DNA from: Candidatus Homeothermus arabinoxylanisolvens
GTDB lineage: Bacteria; Bacteroidota; Bacteroidia; Bacteroidales; Muribaculaceae
Direction of reading: 5' to 3'
Assembly: GCA_001689405.1 (NCBI GenBank)
Contig: LUJO01000052.1
Coordinates: 66,990-130,989 of the forward strand
DNA length: 64,000 nucleotides
Shown here: one piece after another, positions 28,141 to 36,189 of the stretch
Numbering within the stretch: the first letter of the stretch is position 1
Layout: each line of letters begins with the position of its first letter
The notes under the pieces: generated by a model
Seen by the model: only the letters and a program-made list of their open reading frames with translations
The model's database searches: none
Told to the model about the DNA's origin: nothing
Translations under genes and position numbers: made by a program

Positions 28141-29370
28141 GGCTACCGGTCGGTAGACCAGAGTCGATGAATTAGCTTCGGTGATATAGGTCGAGGCGGC
28201 ATCGACCACGGCATCGACAGTCACACGCCGTTGTCGCGGCACGACATCATTTATGTCCTCGCCCCGCGCCTCACACTGCGCGAGAGCCGATGCAAGATTG
28301 GCATATCCGAGAGTGCCGAACATGTGACTCGCCTCAAAGCGGTTGAGCACACGCTCCAGCTCACGGACCGACGGCGGCGACGATACAAGCGACAAGGCGG
28401 AGTCCGTGAGAGCCTTCTCGGCTTCCTCCACACTCACCCCGTCGCGCAGATGCGCGCTGAGGAGTATGAGCCCCGGATCGCTCGTGCCGGTAATCGAGGC
28501 GTCGGCTTTGGAGAAGAGAGTCGTCGCCATAAGCAGGTCGCGGTAAAAGCGTGACGAATAACCGGCCGACAGCAGGTCGGTTATCGTATCGCACACAGGA
28601 TAGGCCTTGTCGTCATATCCCGGCATATGGTATGCCTTATAGATCACAGTCTGCGGCACACGTCCGTATACGGTGGCCCTGCGCGGCTCGGTCTGGACAG
28701 GCTCCTGCGGGTAAACATGCGGGGCAATCTGCCGCGCGGGAATCGGGCCAAACCACTTCTGCGCCAGTTCACGCGTACGCTCAAGCGATATGTTTCCGGT
28801 TACGGCAAGCACCGCATTGTTCGGCGCATAATGACGGTAGAAAAAGTGGCGCACGTCGGCCTGACTTACTTTCTCTATGTGCGATATCTCCTTGCCTATC
28901 ACAGGGTAGCGGTAAGGATGCACCTTATAGGCCAGCGCGTTAAGATGGTGGTGCAGGTCGCCGTAGGGCTGGTTAAGACACACTTGCTTGAACTCCTCGC
29001 TCACCACCTGACGCTGCACTTCAAGCGACTTGTCATTGAATGCGAGGGCGTTCATGCGGTCGCTTTCGAGCCAGAACGCAGTCTCCGCATTGTGAGCCGG
29101 CACTATGTCGTAGAAGTTGGTAAAGTCGCAGTTGGTCCATGCGTTGTTGGTGCCTCCGGCCGCTTCGAGAGCCTTGTCAAACTCGGGTATGTTTTCCGAC
29201 CCGCCAAACATGAGGTGCTCAAACAGGTGCGCTATGCCCGTAAGGTCGGGCGACTCGTCACGACTGCCGACGTTGTACAATAAGTTTAGTGCCACCATTG
29301 CAGTGGCACTATCCTGATTGTGTATTACCTTTAGCCCGTTTGACAGGGTGAAGCGGTTGACCGGAATCAT
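28129..29370 (-). CDS. M16 family zinc metallopeptidase
   Basis: Insulinase-type peptidase. The inverted zinc site HLFEHLMF (HxxEH) is near residue 48, the typical N-terminal location. The 413-residue length corresponds to one two-half M16 unit, as in the short bacterial processing-peptidase-like members. There is no signal peptide, so it is probably cytoplasmic. Its start overlaps the cyclophilin stop by four bases (ATGA), so the two are translationally coupled. The last three codons lie in a dispersed repeat, so the C-terminus AKPD may be set by the repeat. Confidence 0.92.
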   Translation of the reverse strand: MIPVNRFTLSNGLKVIHNQDSATAMVALNLLYNVGSRDESPDLTGIAHLFEHLMFGGSENIPEFDKALEAAGGTNNAWTNCDFTNFYDIVPAHNAETAFWLESDRMNALAFNDKSLEVQRQVVSEEFKQVCLNQPYGDLHHHLNALAYKVHPYRYPVIGKEISHIEKVSQADVRHFFYRHYAPNNAVLAVTGNISLERTRELAQKWFGPIPARQIAPHVYPQEPVQTEPRRATVYGRVPQTVIYKAYHMPGYDDKAYPVCDTITDLLSAGYSSRFYRDLLMATTLFSKADASITGTSDPGLILLSAHLRDGVSVEEAEKALTDSALSLVSSPPSVRELERVLNRFEASHMFGTLGYANLASALAQCEARGEDINDVVPRQRRVTVDAVVDAASTYITEANSSTLVYRPVAKPD

Positions 29371-30248
29371 TTCTCGACAGTCATCTTTATTATTTTCACA
29401 TCCTCTTTCGGACGGTCGCCGGGAAGTGTGGGTGTCTTTTCGATTTTTTCAACCACGTCCATGCCTTCGATGACCTCGCCAAACACCGTGTACTGCCCGT
29501 CAAGATGCGGAGTACCGCCCACGGTCGAGTATGCCTCGCGCTGCTCGGGAGTGAGTTTTGCCGGGTTCTTGGCCACTTCAGCCTCTGTAAGAGCTATCAG
29601 CTCCTCCTGAAGTGCCTGAAGTCCGGCCTGATCGCGGTTGCGGCGGAGCTGCATTATGGAGTCGCGGCGCTCCGATGCGAGACGGTTGAATACATCCTGC
29701 TGCTGCATCATGATCATCTGCTTCTCCATCTGCGCAAGCTGCGCTTCATTGTAAGCCTTGCCGGTGACGATATAGAACTGCGAGCCCGACGACTTGCGCT
29801 CGGGATTCACATTGTCGCCCTGACGCGCGGCGGCCAGAGCGCCGCGTTTATGGAAGTGCTTGGGATATACAAACTCGGCGTCAATCGTATAGCCCGGGCC
29901 GCCGCTGCCAAGCTGCTTGCCTGCAGGGGCTCCCTTCGAGTCAGGATCGCCGGCCTGTACCATAAACTCGTTTATCACACGGTGAAACAGAGTGCCGTCA
30001 TAGTAGCCCTCGTTGACCAGTTTCACGAAGTTGTCGCGATGCTTCGGGGTGTCACCAAAAAGCAGCACCTTTATATCGCCCATTGTCGTCGATATGTCAA
30101 CGACCACATCATTTTTGTTTATTTCCGTCATTTTGGTTTCGTTTTCAGTTTCTGCGGTTTCGGTAGCTGCGGCCGATTTTGTTTCGGTGCAGGATGCCAA
30201 TTTGATGCTTAACGCGACAATCAGCAATAATGTTTTCAATCTTGACAT
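29367..30248 (-). CDS. Cyclophilin-type peptidylprolyl isomerase lipoprotein
   Basis: Catalyses cis-trans proline isomerization, probably in the periplasm, anchored by lipid (LASC lipobox near residue 20). Cyclophilin motifs: LFHRVINEFMVQAGDPDSKG, and GSQFYIVTG. A Gln/Arg-rich helical insert of about 65 residues (MEKQMIMMQQQDVFNRLASE onward) interrupts the fold before the final PHLDGQYTVFGEVIEGMDVV; Bacteroidetes homologs often have it. The M16 peptidase gene overlaps its stop. Confidence 0.9.
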   Translation of the reverse strand: MSRLKTLLLIVALSIKLASCTETKSAAATETAETENETKMTEINKNDVVVDISTTMGDIKVLLFGDTPKHRDNFVKLVNEGYYDGTLFHRVINEFMVQAGDPDSKGAPAGKQLGSGGPGYTIDAEFVYPKHFHKRGALAAARQGDNVNPERKSSGSQFYIVTGKAYNEAQLAQMEKQMIMMQQQDVFNRLASERRDSIMQLRRNRDQAGLQALQEELIALTEAEVAKNPAKLTPEQREAYSTVGGTPHLDGQYTVFGEVIEGMDVVEKIEKTPTLPGDRPKEDVKIIKMTVEK

Positions 30249-30260
30249 GACAGGGTTCTG

Positions 30261-30632
30261 TTATATACCGGTCGGATACATACGTTTATATATTCGGCGG
30301 AAGTTATCGTCGGTAGCACTTAGCTCATCCTTATGCTCCTCGTAGTCATTGCCCCACAAGGTCAGCAGATCGCCTATGTAGCGGCGTTCGCGGTCCTTTA
30401 CAATAGCAGCGCCGATAAGACGCGATATGGCGTCATGATACTTTGTCTTGTCGATGGCATACAGATAACGCGCCGCGCTCACCGTAAACTGCCCGTTCAG
30501 GTCGACAGCTATCATGTTGTCGACCAGCTCGTCGATGACATCATCGATCGAGTCAATATGATTGGCTATATACTCATAAGTAAGAAGCCCGTCGGTATCC
30601 TCACCTAAAAGCCGTTTTATATCCTCGTTCAT
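30261..30632 (-). CDS. Conserved Bacteroidales hypothetical protein
   Basis: All-helical, acidic protein of 123 residues beginning MNEDIKRLLGEDTDGLLTYE and containing SAARYLYAIDKTKYHDAISR and NFRRIYKRMYP. It looks like proteins conserved across Bacteroidales but has no known function. The start was chosen at the ATG just after the proximal promoter; a longer reading upstream would run into the promoter repeat. It is followed 12 bases later by the cyclophilin gene and is read from three tandem promoters. Confidence 0.7.
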   Translation of the reverse strand: MNEDIKRLLGEDTDGLLTYEYIANHIDSIDDVIDELVDNMIAVDLNGQFTVSAARYLYAIDKTKYHDAISRLIGAAIVKDRERRYIGDLLTLWGNDYEEHKDELSATDDNFRRIYKRMYPTGI

Positions 30633-30657
30633 CGTAATGATAAATAAAGTTGATATG

Positions 30658-30850
30658 CAAAGATACGAATAAGTCGAGTGCAAAAGCAAATAAAATTTGA
30701 TTTTGCCGAGCGGAAGTATCTAAGACATACTCAAAGATACGAATAAGCCGAGCGCAAATGCAAATAAAATTTGATTTTGCCGAGCGGAAGTATCTAAGAC
30801 GTAGTCAAAGATACGAATAAGCCAAGCGCAAATGCAAATTCAGGCCCAAG
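30658..30850 (-). promoter_or_regulatory. Triple tandem promoter repeat upstream of the hypothetical-cyclophilin-M16 operon
   Basis: Three direct copies of a 74-base unit read toward the minus-strand operon. Each contains -7 box TATCTTTG (minus 30665-30658, 30739-30732, 30813-30806) with TTTG 21 bases upstream and the conserved tract CGAGCGGAAGTATCTAAGAC. The same unit occurs inverted before guaA at 53040-53232. Confidence 0.85.
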
Positions 30851-30901
30851 TATTACACTATATTTTAACAGCGTTCAATAGCCCCGTCCACTATATTTTT
30901 G

Positions 30902-30909
30902 TAATTTTG
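30902..30909 (+). promoter_or_regulatory. -7 box of the TPR regulator
   Basis: TAATTTTG, 17 bases before the start codon, pointing away from the promoter array. Confidence 0.6.
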
Positions 30910-30926
30910 CATCAAAACCAATCCTT

Positions 30927-32555
30927 ATGCGACACACACTGCTTGTCATCATATCAATTGCGGCATTATGCATCGCGGCATGCAGCCGGCAGTATGACCC
31001 TCGGCTTATAGCGGCCGAGTCAGCCATGACCGAGCATCCCGACTCCGCGCTGGCCATGCTGAATGCTATCGACCGTAGCACCGTCACGTCCGACCGTGAC
31101 CGCGCCCTCTACGCCCTGCTCATGTCGCAGGCCCTCGACAAAAACTTCATCTACGTGACTGATGATTCCCTTATATCGATAGCCTACGACTATTACTCCA
31201 GCCACGACGACAAGCGCCGCCACATGCAGTCGCAGTATTATCTCGGCCGCGTCAGTCTAAATGCCGCCGACTATCCCCGCAGTCTGTTTCTGTTCTTCAA
31301 GACCATGCAACAGGCCAAAGAACTCGACGACCCTTTCTGGATGGGAATGACTGCCCGAAACATACGTGACACCTATGACTATACCTATAATAATATTGAA
31401 GCACTGGAGTATGCACGCATATCTTCTGAAAACATGTTGCGCACCGGTAAAAAGCCATATATCGACTGGGCACTGTATGACTTGGCCCAGTCACTGCACA
31501 ATATAGCCAAATATCATGAAAGCCTTGAAGTATCGTTAGAGCTTTTAAAATCACCGTCAATATCCGACGAGCCCCACTTTAAAGAAGATTTATACCGATT
31601 GATTGGAAAATCATTGATTGGGACGGATGATTATAGCAGGGCATTGCCATTTTTCGAATATCTGTGCTCCACTCCCGACGCGACCTCCTCCGATTTCGCG
31701 TTTTTAGGTGATATCCACCTTAAAAACGGCAACTTGCAGAAGGCCAAATCAGCATTGGAAAAAGTGACCGAGGACGATGTTGCCGCTACAAGCCTGAAGT
31801 CCAAAATATACCTTTATGAAAAGGACTATCTTAATGCATATAATACATTAGAGGAAATTCGGCAAATTACCGACCAATATTATGTCAACAGCATAACCAG
31901 TAAAATAACAGGAACTGTAGAGGACTACTATAAATATGAACAGGCGCTCGCCGATGCCGAATTAAAAAAGTCAAGAGTCATAAGATATTCAATACTCATC
32001 ATAGCGTCTCTGATTATAATAGTGCTGTCAATAATCTTCTACTATTATCGTCGCAATAAATTGGTTCAGCTGGAACACTCTATAATGATAACCGAAGAGC
32101 TAAAGAAACTCCTGACCGATAACAATTCAAAATACAACCGGGCGGAGGCCTCCATAAAAACGTTACTGTCATCCCGATATGAAACGCTTGACAAATTGTG
32201 CAACACCTACTATGAATATCACGATAGCCCCAAAATGACAAAACACATATCGGATGAAATAATTGCAATGATTGAACAGATAGCTTCCGAACCCGACAAA
32301 ATAAAGGAAATCGAAGATGCAATCAATCTCTACGAACCTGAATTAATGACAAACTTCCGTGCCGATTTCCCGAATATAAAAGATGAAGATTACAAGCTGT
32401 TCATGTTTTCAGTATTAGGACTTTCAATAAACACAATCTCAATATTTCTAAACGCACCCAATTTAAGATCGGTCTACAATCGAAAAGCACGACTAAAAGA
32501 CAAAATACAACGTCTGGATGAAACTAAAAGAAAACAATACCTCGATTTCATGTAG
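30927..32555 (+). CDS. TPR-containing membrane lipoprotein regulator
   Basis: Same architecture as the PUL regulator at 11.4 kb: lipoprotein signal (CIAACSRQYD), TPR-like helices over about 20-340, a membrane span near 353-375 (SILIIASLIIIVLSIIFYYY), a cytoplasmic coiled coil, and a C-terminal HTH-like end (LGLSINTISIFLNAPNLRSV followed by YNRKARLKDKI). Such proteins in Bacteroidales sense signals and regulate neighbouring genes. The first third is GC-rich like the rest of the chromosome, while the part after about 31.38 kb is AT-rich, as if recombined. It precedes the pore-forming protein cluster. Confidence 0.75.
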   Translation: MRHTLLVIISIAALCIAACSRQYDPRLIAAESAMTEHPDSALAMLNAIDRSTVTSDRDRALYALLMSQALDKNFIYVTDDSLISIAYDYYSSHDDKRRHMQSQYYLGRVSLNAADYPRSLFLFFKTMQQAKELDDPFWMGMTARNIRDTYDYTYNNIEALEYARISSENMLRTGKKPYIDWALYDLAQSLHNIAKYHESLEVSLELLKSPSISDEPHFKEDLYRLIGKSLIGTDDYSRALPFFEYLCSTPDATSSDFAFLGDIHLKNGNLQKAKSALEKVTEDDVAATSLKSKIYLYEKDYLNAYNTLEEIRQITDQYYVNSITSKITGTVEDYYKYEQALADAELKKSRVIRYSILIIASLIIIVLSIIFYYYRRNKLVQLEHSIMITEELKKLLTDNNSKYNRAEASIKTLLSSRYETLDKLCNTYYEYHDSPKMTKHISDEIIAMIEQIASEPDKIKEIEDAINLYEPELMTNFRADFPNIKDEDYKLFMFSVLGLSINTISIFLNAPNLRSVYNRKARLKDKIQRLDETKRKQYLDFM

Positions 32556-32628
32556 CAATTTATTTTCATCGCCGACACCCGCCTCTATTTCCCATTAAAA
32601 ATCAGCATAATATCCCCCATACGCACTT

Positions 32629-32651
32629 AAGATAAAAATTATTTTTATCTT
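32629..32651. terminator. AT-rich palindrome after the regulator
   Basis: AAGATAAAAAT and its reverse complement around one base; the stem ends in an AT-rich tract. Possible weak terminator in either direction. Confidence 0.4.
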
Positions 32652-32741
32652 GCATACAAACCGCTAATAATTAAGCCTTTATTTAGGACGAAAAATAAAC
32701 TAAACTTCAAGGATACGAGCCCAGTTTTAAACTTTTAATTA

Positions 32742-32749
32742 TATCTTTG
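32742..32749 (+). promoter_or_regulatory. -7 box of the pore-forming protein cluster
   Basis: TATCTTTG, 21 bases before the DUF3244 gene start. No clear TTG partner, so activation may be needed. Confidence 0.55.
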
Positions 32750-32770
32750 GAATTAATTAATTATGAAATC

Positions 32771-33145
32771 ATGAAATTGTTATTTACCTTACTCATCACT
32801 TTATGTTTGGGATACGGGAATATTGTATTGGCCGATAATCCCACCCAAAGTTCATCACAAAGTAACGCAATCGTGATGAAAGAGCGAAAATCAACCAATC
32901 GGAGAAATGCGCCAAGTAAAGTTTATATTATTTGTCATTATTCAGTCGGGCAATTATCTTTTGATTTACCCAATTATATTGAGTATATAGACATAACTAT
33001 AAACGACGCAACGAATCTGATATGGACAGGTTATGCCGATCATAACAACTATACCCTTGACATTCCTTGCTTACATGGCGAATATGAAATTTCCTGCACT
33101 ACCGACCAAAACCGCACTCTAACCGGCATACTACAATTTGACTAA
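32771..33145 (+). CDS. DUF3244-like small secreted protein
   Basis: Protein of 124 residues with a signal peptide (MKLLFTLLITLCLGYGNIVL) and a single small beta domain: YIDITINDATNLIWTGY, then YTLDIPCLHGEYEISC. This pattern fits the DUF3244 group of short Bacteroidales exported proteins, of unknown function. It is the first gene after the cluster promoter, 26 bases before the next lipoprotein. Codon use is AT-rich. Confidence 0.65.
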   Translation: MKLLFTLLITLCLGYGNIVLADNPTQSSSQSNAIVMKERKSTNRRNAPSKVYIICHYSVGQLSFDLPNYIEYIDITINDATNLIWTGYADHNNYTLDIPCLHGEYEISCTTDQNRTLTGILQFD

Positions 33146-33171
33146 TACTAATCGTATAAATCAATACATTT

Positions 33172-34491
33172 ATGAGAATCAAACCTATCGCTACCGCAAT
33201 ATTGGCCTTCAGTATGGCCGCTTGCGACAATGACATGGAGCAACTGATAAGCTCCTCCACACAGGAAATGACTGAAGAGACTACTGCACTAAGCCGTTCT
33301 TCCGAAGAATCACTATCAGATTCCATCGGCACTCTTATCCCCTACATACCCACGGAAGAAGAAATTGAGCAAATAAAAATTATCGAATCCCTAAGAGCAA
33401 AAAAATCTCTTTCCCGTATATCTTCGGAAAACTACGACCGTTTTTTGTCATCAAACCTTGAAGCGATAAAGGATCTTCCTTTCAATATAAAAGTTTACTC
33501 AATTGCATCCAATTCCACTTCAGGATATAATTATCTTTATGCGACAGGAAAAAATAAAGAAATGTACCTATCTAATAAATCTACGGACAAGGGATCTTTA
33601 TTCTATCTGGTCTATCCGGTATTTGCTTTTGGATATGGTCCTCAAATATTTTCAAGTTTAACCAATACAGAACTTTGTGTTGGAATAAACACAAAGAATC
33701 CTGAACGGAAATATCTCATGCCCGGGCCTGACAATTCGTCGGACATCTCATCAATAAAGACATATTGGAACTTTATTCCAACGCAGCATAACGGTTATTT
33801 CTACTTTGAATGTAAATCAACCGTTGAACAAGACAATAATTCAAATTTCTATTATAAGGTCATTGAAGCCCTGTCTCGCAATTGTATAGGATTCGCAAAG
33901 CGCATAGACAACAAGTCCCAACAAGAATTTATGATTGCCCTAAAAGATGGTTTTCAGTTTAGCAATGTGGAATTTGATACCGAAAATGCCGTCATAACAG
34001 ACGGTCCACTATTTGTTGCAGCGAAGAAAACTGTTGTCAATGAATATAGCTATAAGTTACCCACGACACTGGACATTTCCGCAACCACTTATGAAACCTC
34101 CCAATTTGTTGAGAACCCTTGCGCTATCCAATTTAATTTATTAAATGTCGCATCTGTAAAACTACCACGGCCTATAGTAGTATCCAGAAGAGCGGTCATT
34201 GACATTGCGCCCAAAGATGCCGTTTATTTACCTTCTATAATAAAAAAATATTCTAAAACGGTAAATTACTCAACAGGCATAACCCTTAAGCCAAATTCAT
34301 CGTTGGAACTGACATGTAAATTTCACACTTACAATATAGAAGTGCCATACGTGGCAGTTGCAAAACTAAATGAGCGAGAAGTAAAAATGTCCGGTGTATG
34401 GAAAGGTTATGTTTTGGCCAACCCGACACAGGTGCCCCCCATTCTCGAACCTCATTTCTATGATCTCGAAACAGGAGCCGAAATTCAATAA
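33172..34491 (+). CDS. Lipoprotein, possible aerolysin/ETX-MTX2-type pore former
   Basis: Protein of 439 residues with lipobox MAAC (C18) and a Ser/Thr/Glu-rich linker to about residue 80. The middle part (110-260) has short aromatic beta motifs (YLYATGKNKEMYLSN, YWNFIPTQHNGYFYFECKS) that resemble a lectin-like beta-trefoil. From about 285 to 415 there are long amphipathic Ser/Thr strands ending in ITLKPNSSLELTC, then YNIEVPYVAVAKL and SGVWKGYV. That ending is the pattern seen in aerolysin and ETX/MTX2 toxins. This is pattern reading only; a structure prediction would decide. Its gene lies directly before a MACPF gene. AT-rich. Confidence 0.45.
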   Translation: MRIKPIATAILAFSMAACDNDMEQLISSSTQEMTEETTALSRSSEESLSDSIGTLIPYIPTEEEIEQIKIIESLRAKKSLSRISSENYDRFLSSNLEAIKDLPFNIKVYSIASNSTSGYNYLYATGKNKEMYLSNKSTDKGSLFYLVYPVFAFGYGPQIFSSLTNTELCVGINTKNPERKYLMPGPDNSSDISSIKTYWNFIPTQHNGYFYFECKSTVEQDNNSNFYYKVIEALSRNCIGFAKRIDNKSQQEFMIALKDGFQFSNVEFDTENAVITDGPLFVAAKKTVVNEYSYKLPTTLDISATTYETSQFVENPCAIQFNLLNVASVKLPRPIVVSRRAVIDIAPKDAVYLPSIIKKYSKTVNYSTGITLKPNSSLELTCKFHTYNIEVPYVAVAKLNEREVKMSGVWKGYVLANPTQVPPILEPHFYDLETGAEIQ

Positions 34492-34532
34492 CCTGATTAA
34501 TACTTAACATGATTAATAAAATAGACGTTCAA

Positions 34533-36188
34533 ATGAAATTTAAATATATTTCTTACACTCTATTGTTCGCATTAGCAGGCTGTACTTCAGAAGAATACTT
34601 CAATTGCGAACCGGATAAAGATGATGACGGAATCATTATTCTCCAAGAGCGCAATCCCAAGTTGCCCAAGACTGCCGTGACACGACCTATTATTAAGCCT
34701 ACATCAGGAAGCAGAAGCGATGGAGGAATTAATTCCAACGAGAGGTTAGGTTTTTCATACGCTGCCGGCAACTCCATACTCGGTGATGTCGATAACATCG
34801 GCATGGAGGTAATAGATTTAAAAAAAGTCCAAGACCTCCTGCCGGGATATATAGGTTCAGAACGACCCAGAAGCTTTGACAGTTATAAATTTGCATTTTC
34901 TGATTACAACACCTATGAATCTACATTAAAGCAAAGTAAAAAAATACATTCAGGCTTCTCTATCGATCTCCTCGGATTCAAGCTCGGAAGAAAAAGAGAG
35001 CATGACAAAACGTTCAACTCAACAATCACATCGTCGAGCAATGTCGTATACGGTGAATTGGATATGCTATATAAAGACGCGTCATTCAATCTATCAACCG
35101 CAGGAGGTGCGATGAAACTGTATGCACGCGAATGTCTGGCATCTTCATTTATAAGTAACTTATTCTCGTCCACGATAGGAAGTCTAATTGACGCCTACGG
35201 CGAATATGTCATTACAGGTTATTACACGGGTGGCAAAGCATGCGCACTATTTGCCGGTCTGGATAATAGCAGTGCCTCCCAATCACAACGTGAGAACAAT
35301 CTTCTTGATGATATAAATGCGTCCTTTAAATGGGATGAAAACAAGTCGATAGGAGGAAACTACAATTTCGGTAAAAACAAAGGAGACTCTACATCTTATA
35401 CCTATCATACTCAATCTTTATATACCAAGTTGCTTATATACGGCGGTACACCTTTCGGCATATCGCTTAACGGCGCCGATAAGATTGATAATATCAATCT
35501 CGACCTCACCCAATGGGTAACCTCCTTGTCGAATCCCGCCACCCATACCATTGTAGATTTTAAAGAAAGCGGACTTTACTCATTATCTGATTTGATATCG
35601 GAAGCCAACTTTAAACGTCGTTTTGATGACACTGCGTCTGAGATTCTTTATCCGTTTCCCCATTTCATCACTCCCTATATAGAGATTACTCGTGTATTTG
35701 TACGCTACTCATCTACAGGGGAGGCCCTCTATGATATAGCTCCGGTGCTCCTCACCCGTCAAGGCGACCGTATAGTGCTACACCGTCATGACCCGTCACA
35801 ACTAACTGACGCAGAATTGCGAACTAACGAGTCGGCTGAAGTGTTTAATCAAAAAGCTCTCGAGATTAAACAACAAGTGCAAGACTACTACGAACTTGAA
35901 ATAAGGTCAAACTCTGTAAAGAGACTTAATCCGATAGTAGGAAATCCGCTTTGCATGGATCTCGGAGTTGTAACTGAGGGAGAGATGGCTATCTACGAAA
36001 ATCCGCGTACTGGAATTAATTATATTTACGATTTTAAACGTAAAATAGCGTTTTCTTATCTTGTAGATATATTCGATGGAGACATGGTTCTTGACGTATA
36101 CGGAATCAGAAACTGGGTAGAATCCCTACCTCACAAATCAGTCAATATAGCATCATTACTTAGCACTTGCACTATAATAGGACTTTAA
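34533..36188 (+). CDS. MACPF-domain lipoprotein (candidate BSAP-like antimicrobial pore former)
   Basis: Lipoprotein (LAGC, C17) of 551 residues. The membrane-attack-complex/perforin signature is at 222-235: YGEYVITGYYTGGK, matching Y-G-x-(H/Y)-x6-G-G. It is preceded by the usual helix (SSTIGSLIDA) and an N-terminal MACPF opening LGFSYAAGNSILGD at 72-85. A C-terminal beta domain from about 400 may bind targets. In Bacteroides, secreted MACPF proteins (BSAPs) kill related strains; I infer a similar role. The upstream ATG at 34509 is rejected because the signal peptide starts at MKFKYISY. AT-rich; one base separates it from the next gene. Confidence 0.8.
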   Translation: MKFKYISYTLLFALAGCTSEEYFNCEPDKDDDGIIILQERNPKLPKTAVTRPIIKPTSGSRSDGGINSNERLGFSYAAGNSILGDVDNIGMEVIDLKKVQDLLPGYIGSERPRSFDSYKFAFSDYNTYESTLKQSKKIHSGFSIDLLGFKLGRKREHDKTFNSTITSSSNVVYGELDMLYKDASFNLSTAGGAMKLYARECLASSFISNLFSSTIGSLIDAYGEYVITGYYTGGKACALFAGLDNSSASQSQRENNLLDDINASFKWDENKSIGGNYNFGKNKGDSTSYTYHTQSLYTKLLIYGGTPFGISLNGADKIDNINLDLTQWVTSLSNPATHTIVDFKESGLYSLSDLISEANFKRRFDDTASEILYPFPHFITPYIEITRVFVRYSSTGEALYDIAPVLLTRQGDRIVLHRHDPSQLTDAELRTNESAEVFNQKALEIKQQVQDYYELEIRSNSVKRLNPIVGNPLCMDLGVVTEGEMAIYENPRTGINYIYDFKRKIAFSYLVDIFDGDMVLDVYGIRNWVESLPHKSVNIASLLSTCTIIGL

Positions 36189-36189
36189 C

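Noticed and set aside
30658..30850. Regular repeats considered as a CRISPR array
   Set aside because: The 74-base units are contiguous, with no unique spacers, and no cas genes are present; each unit carries a promoter instead.
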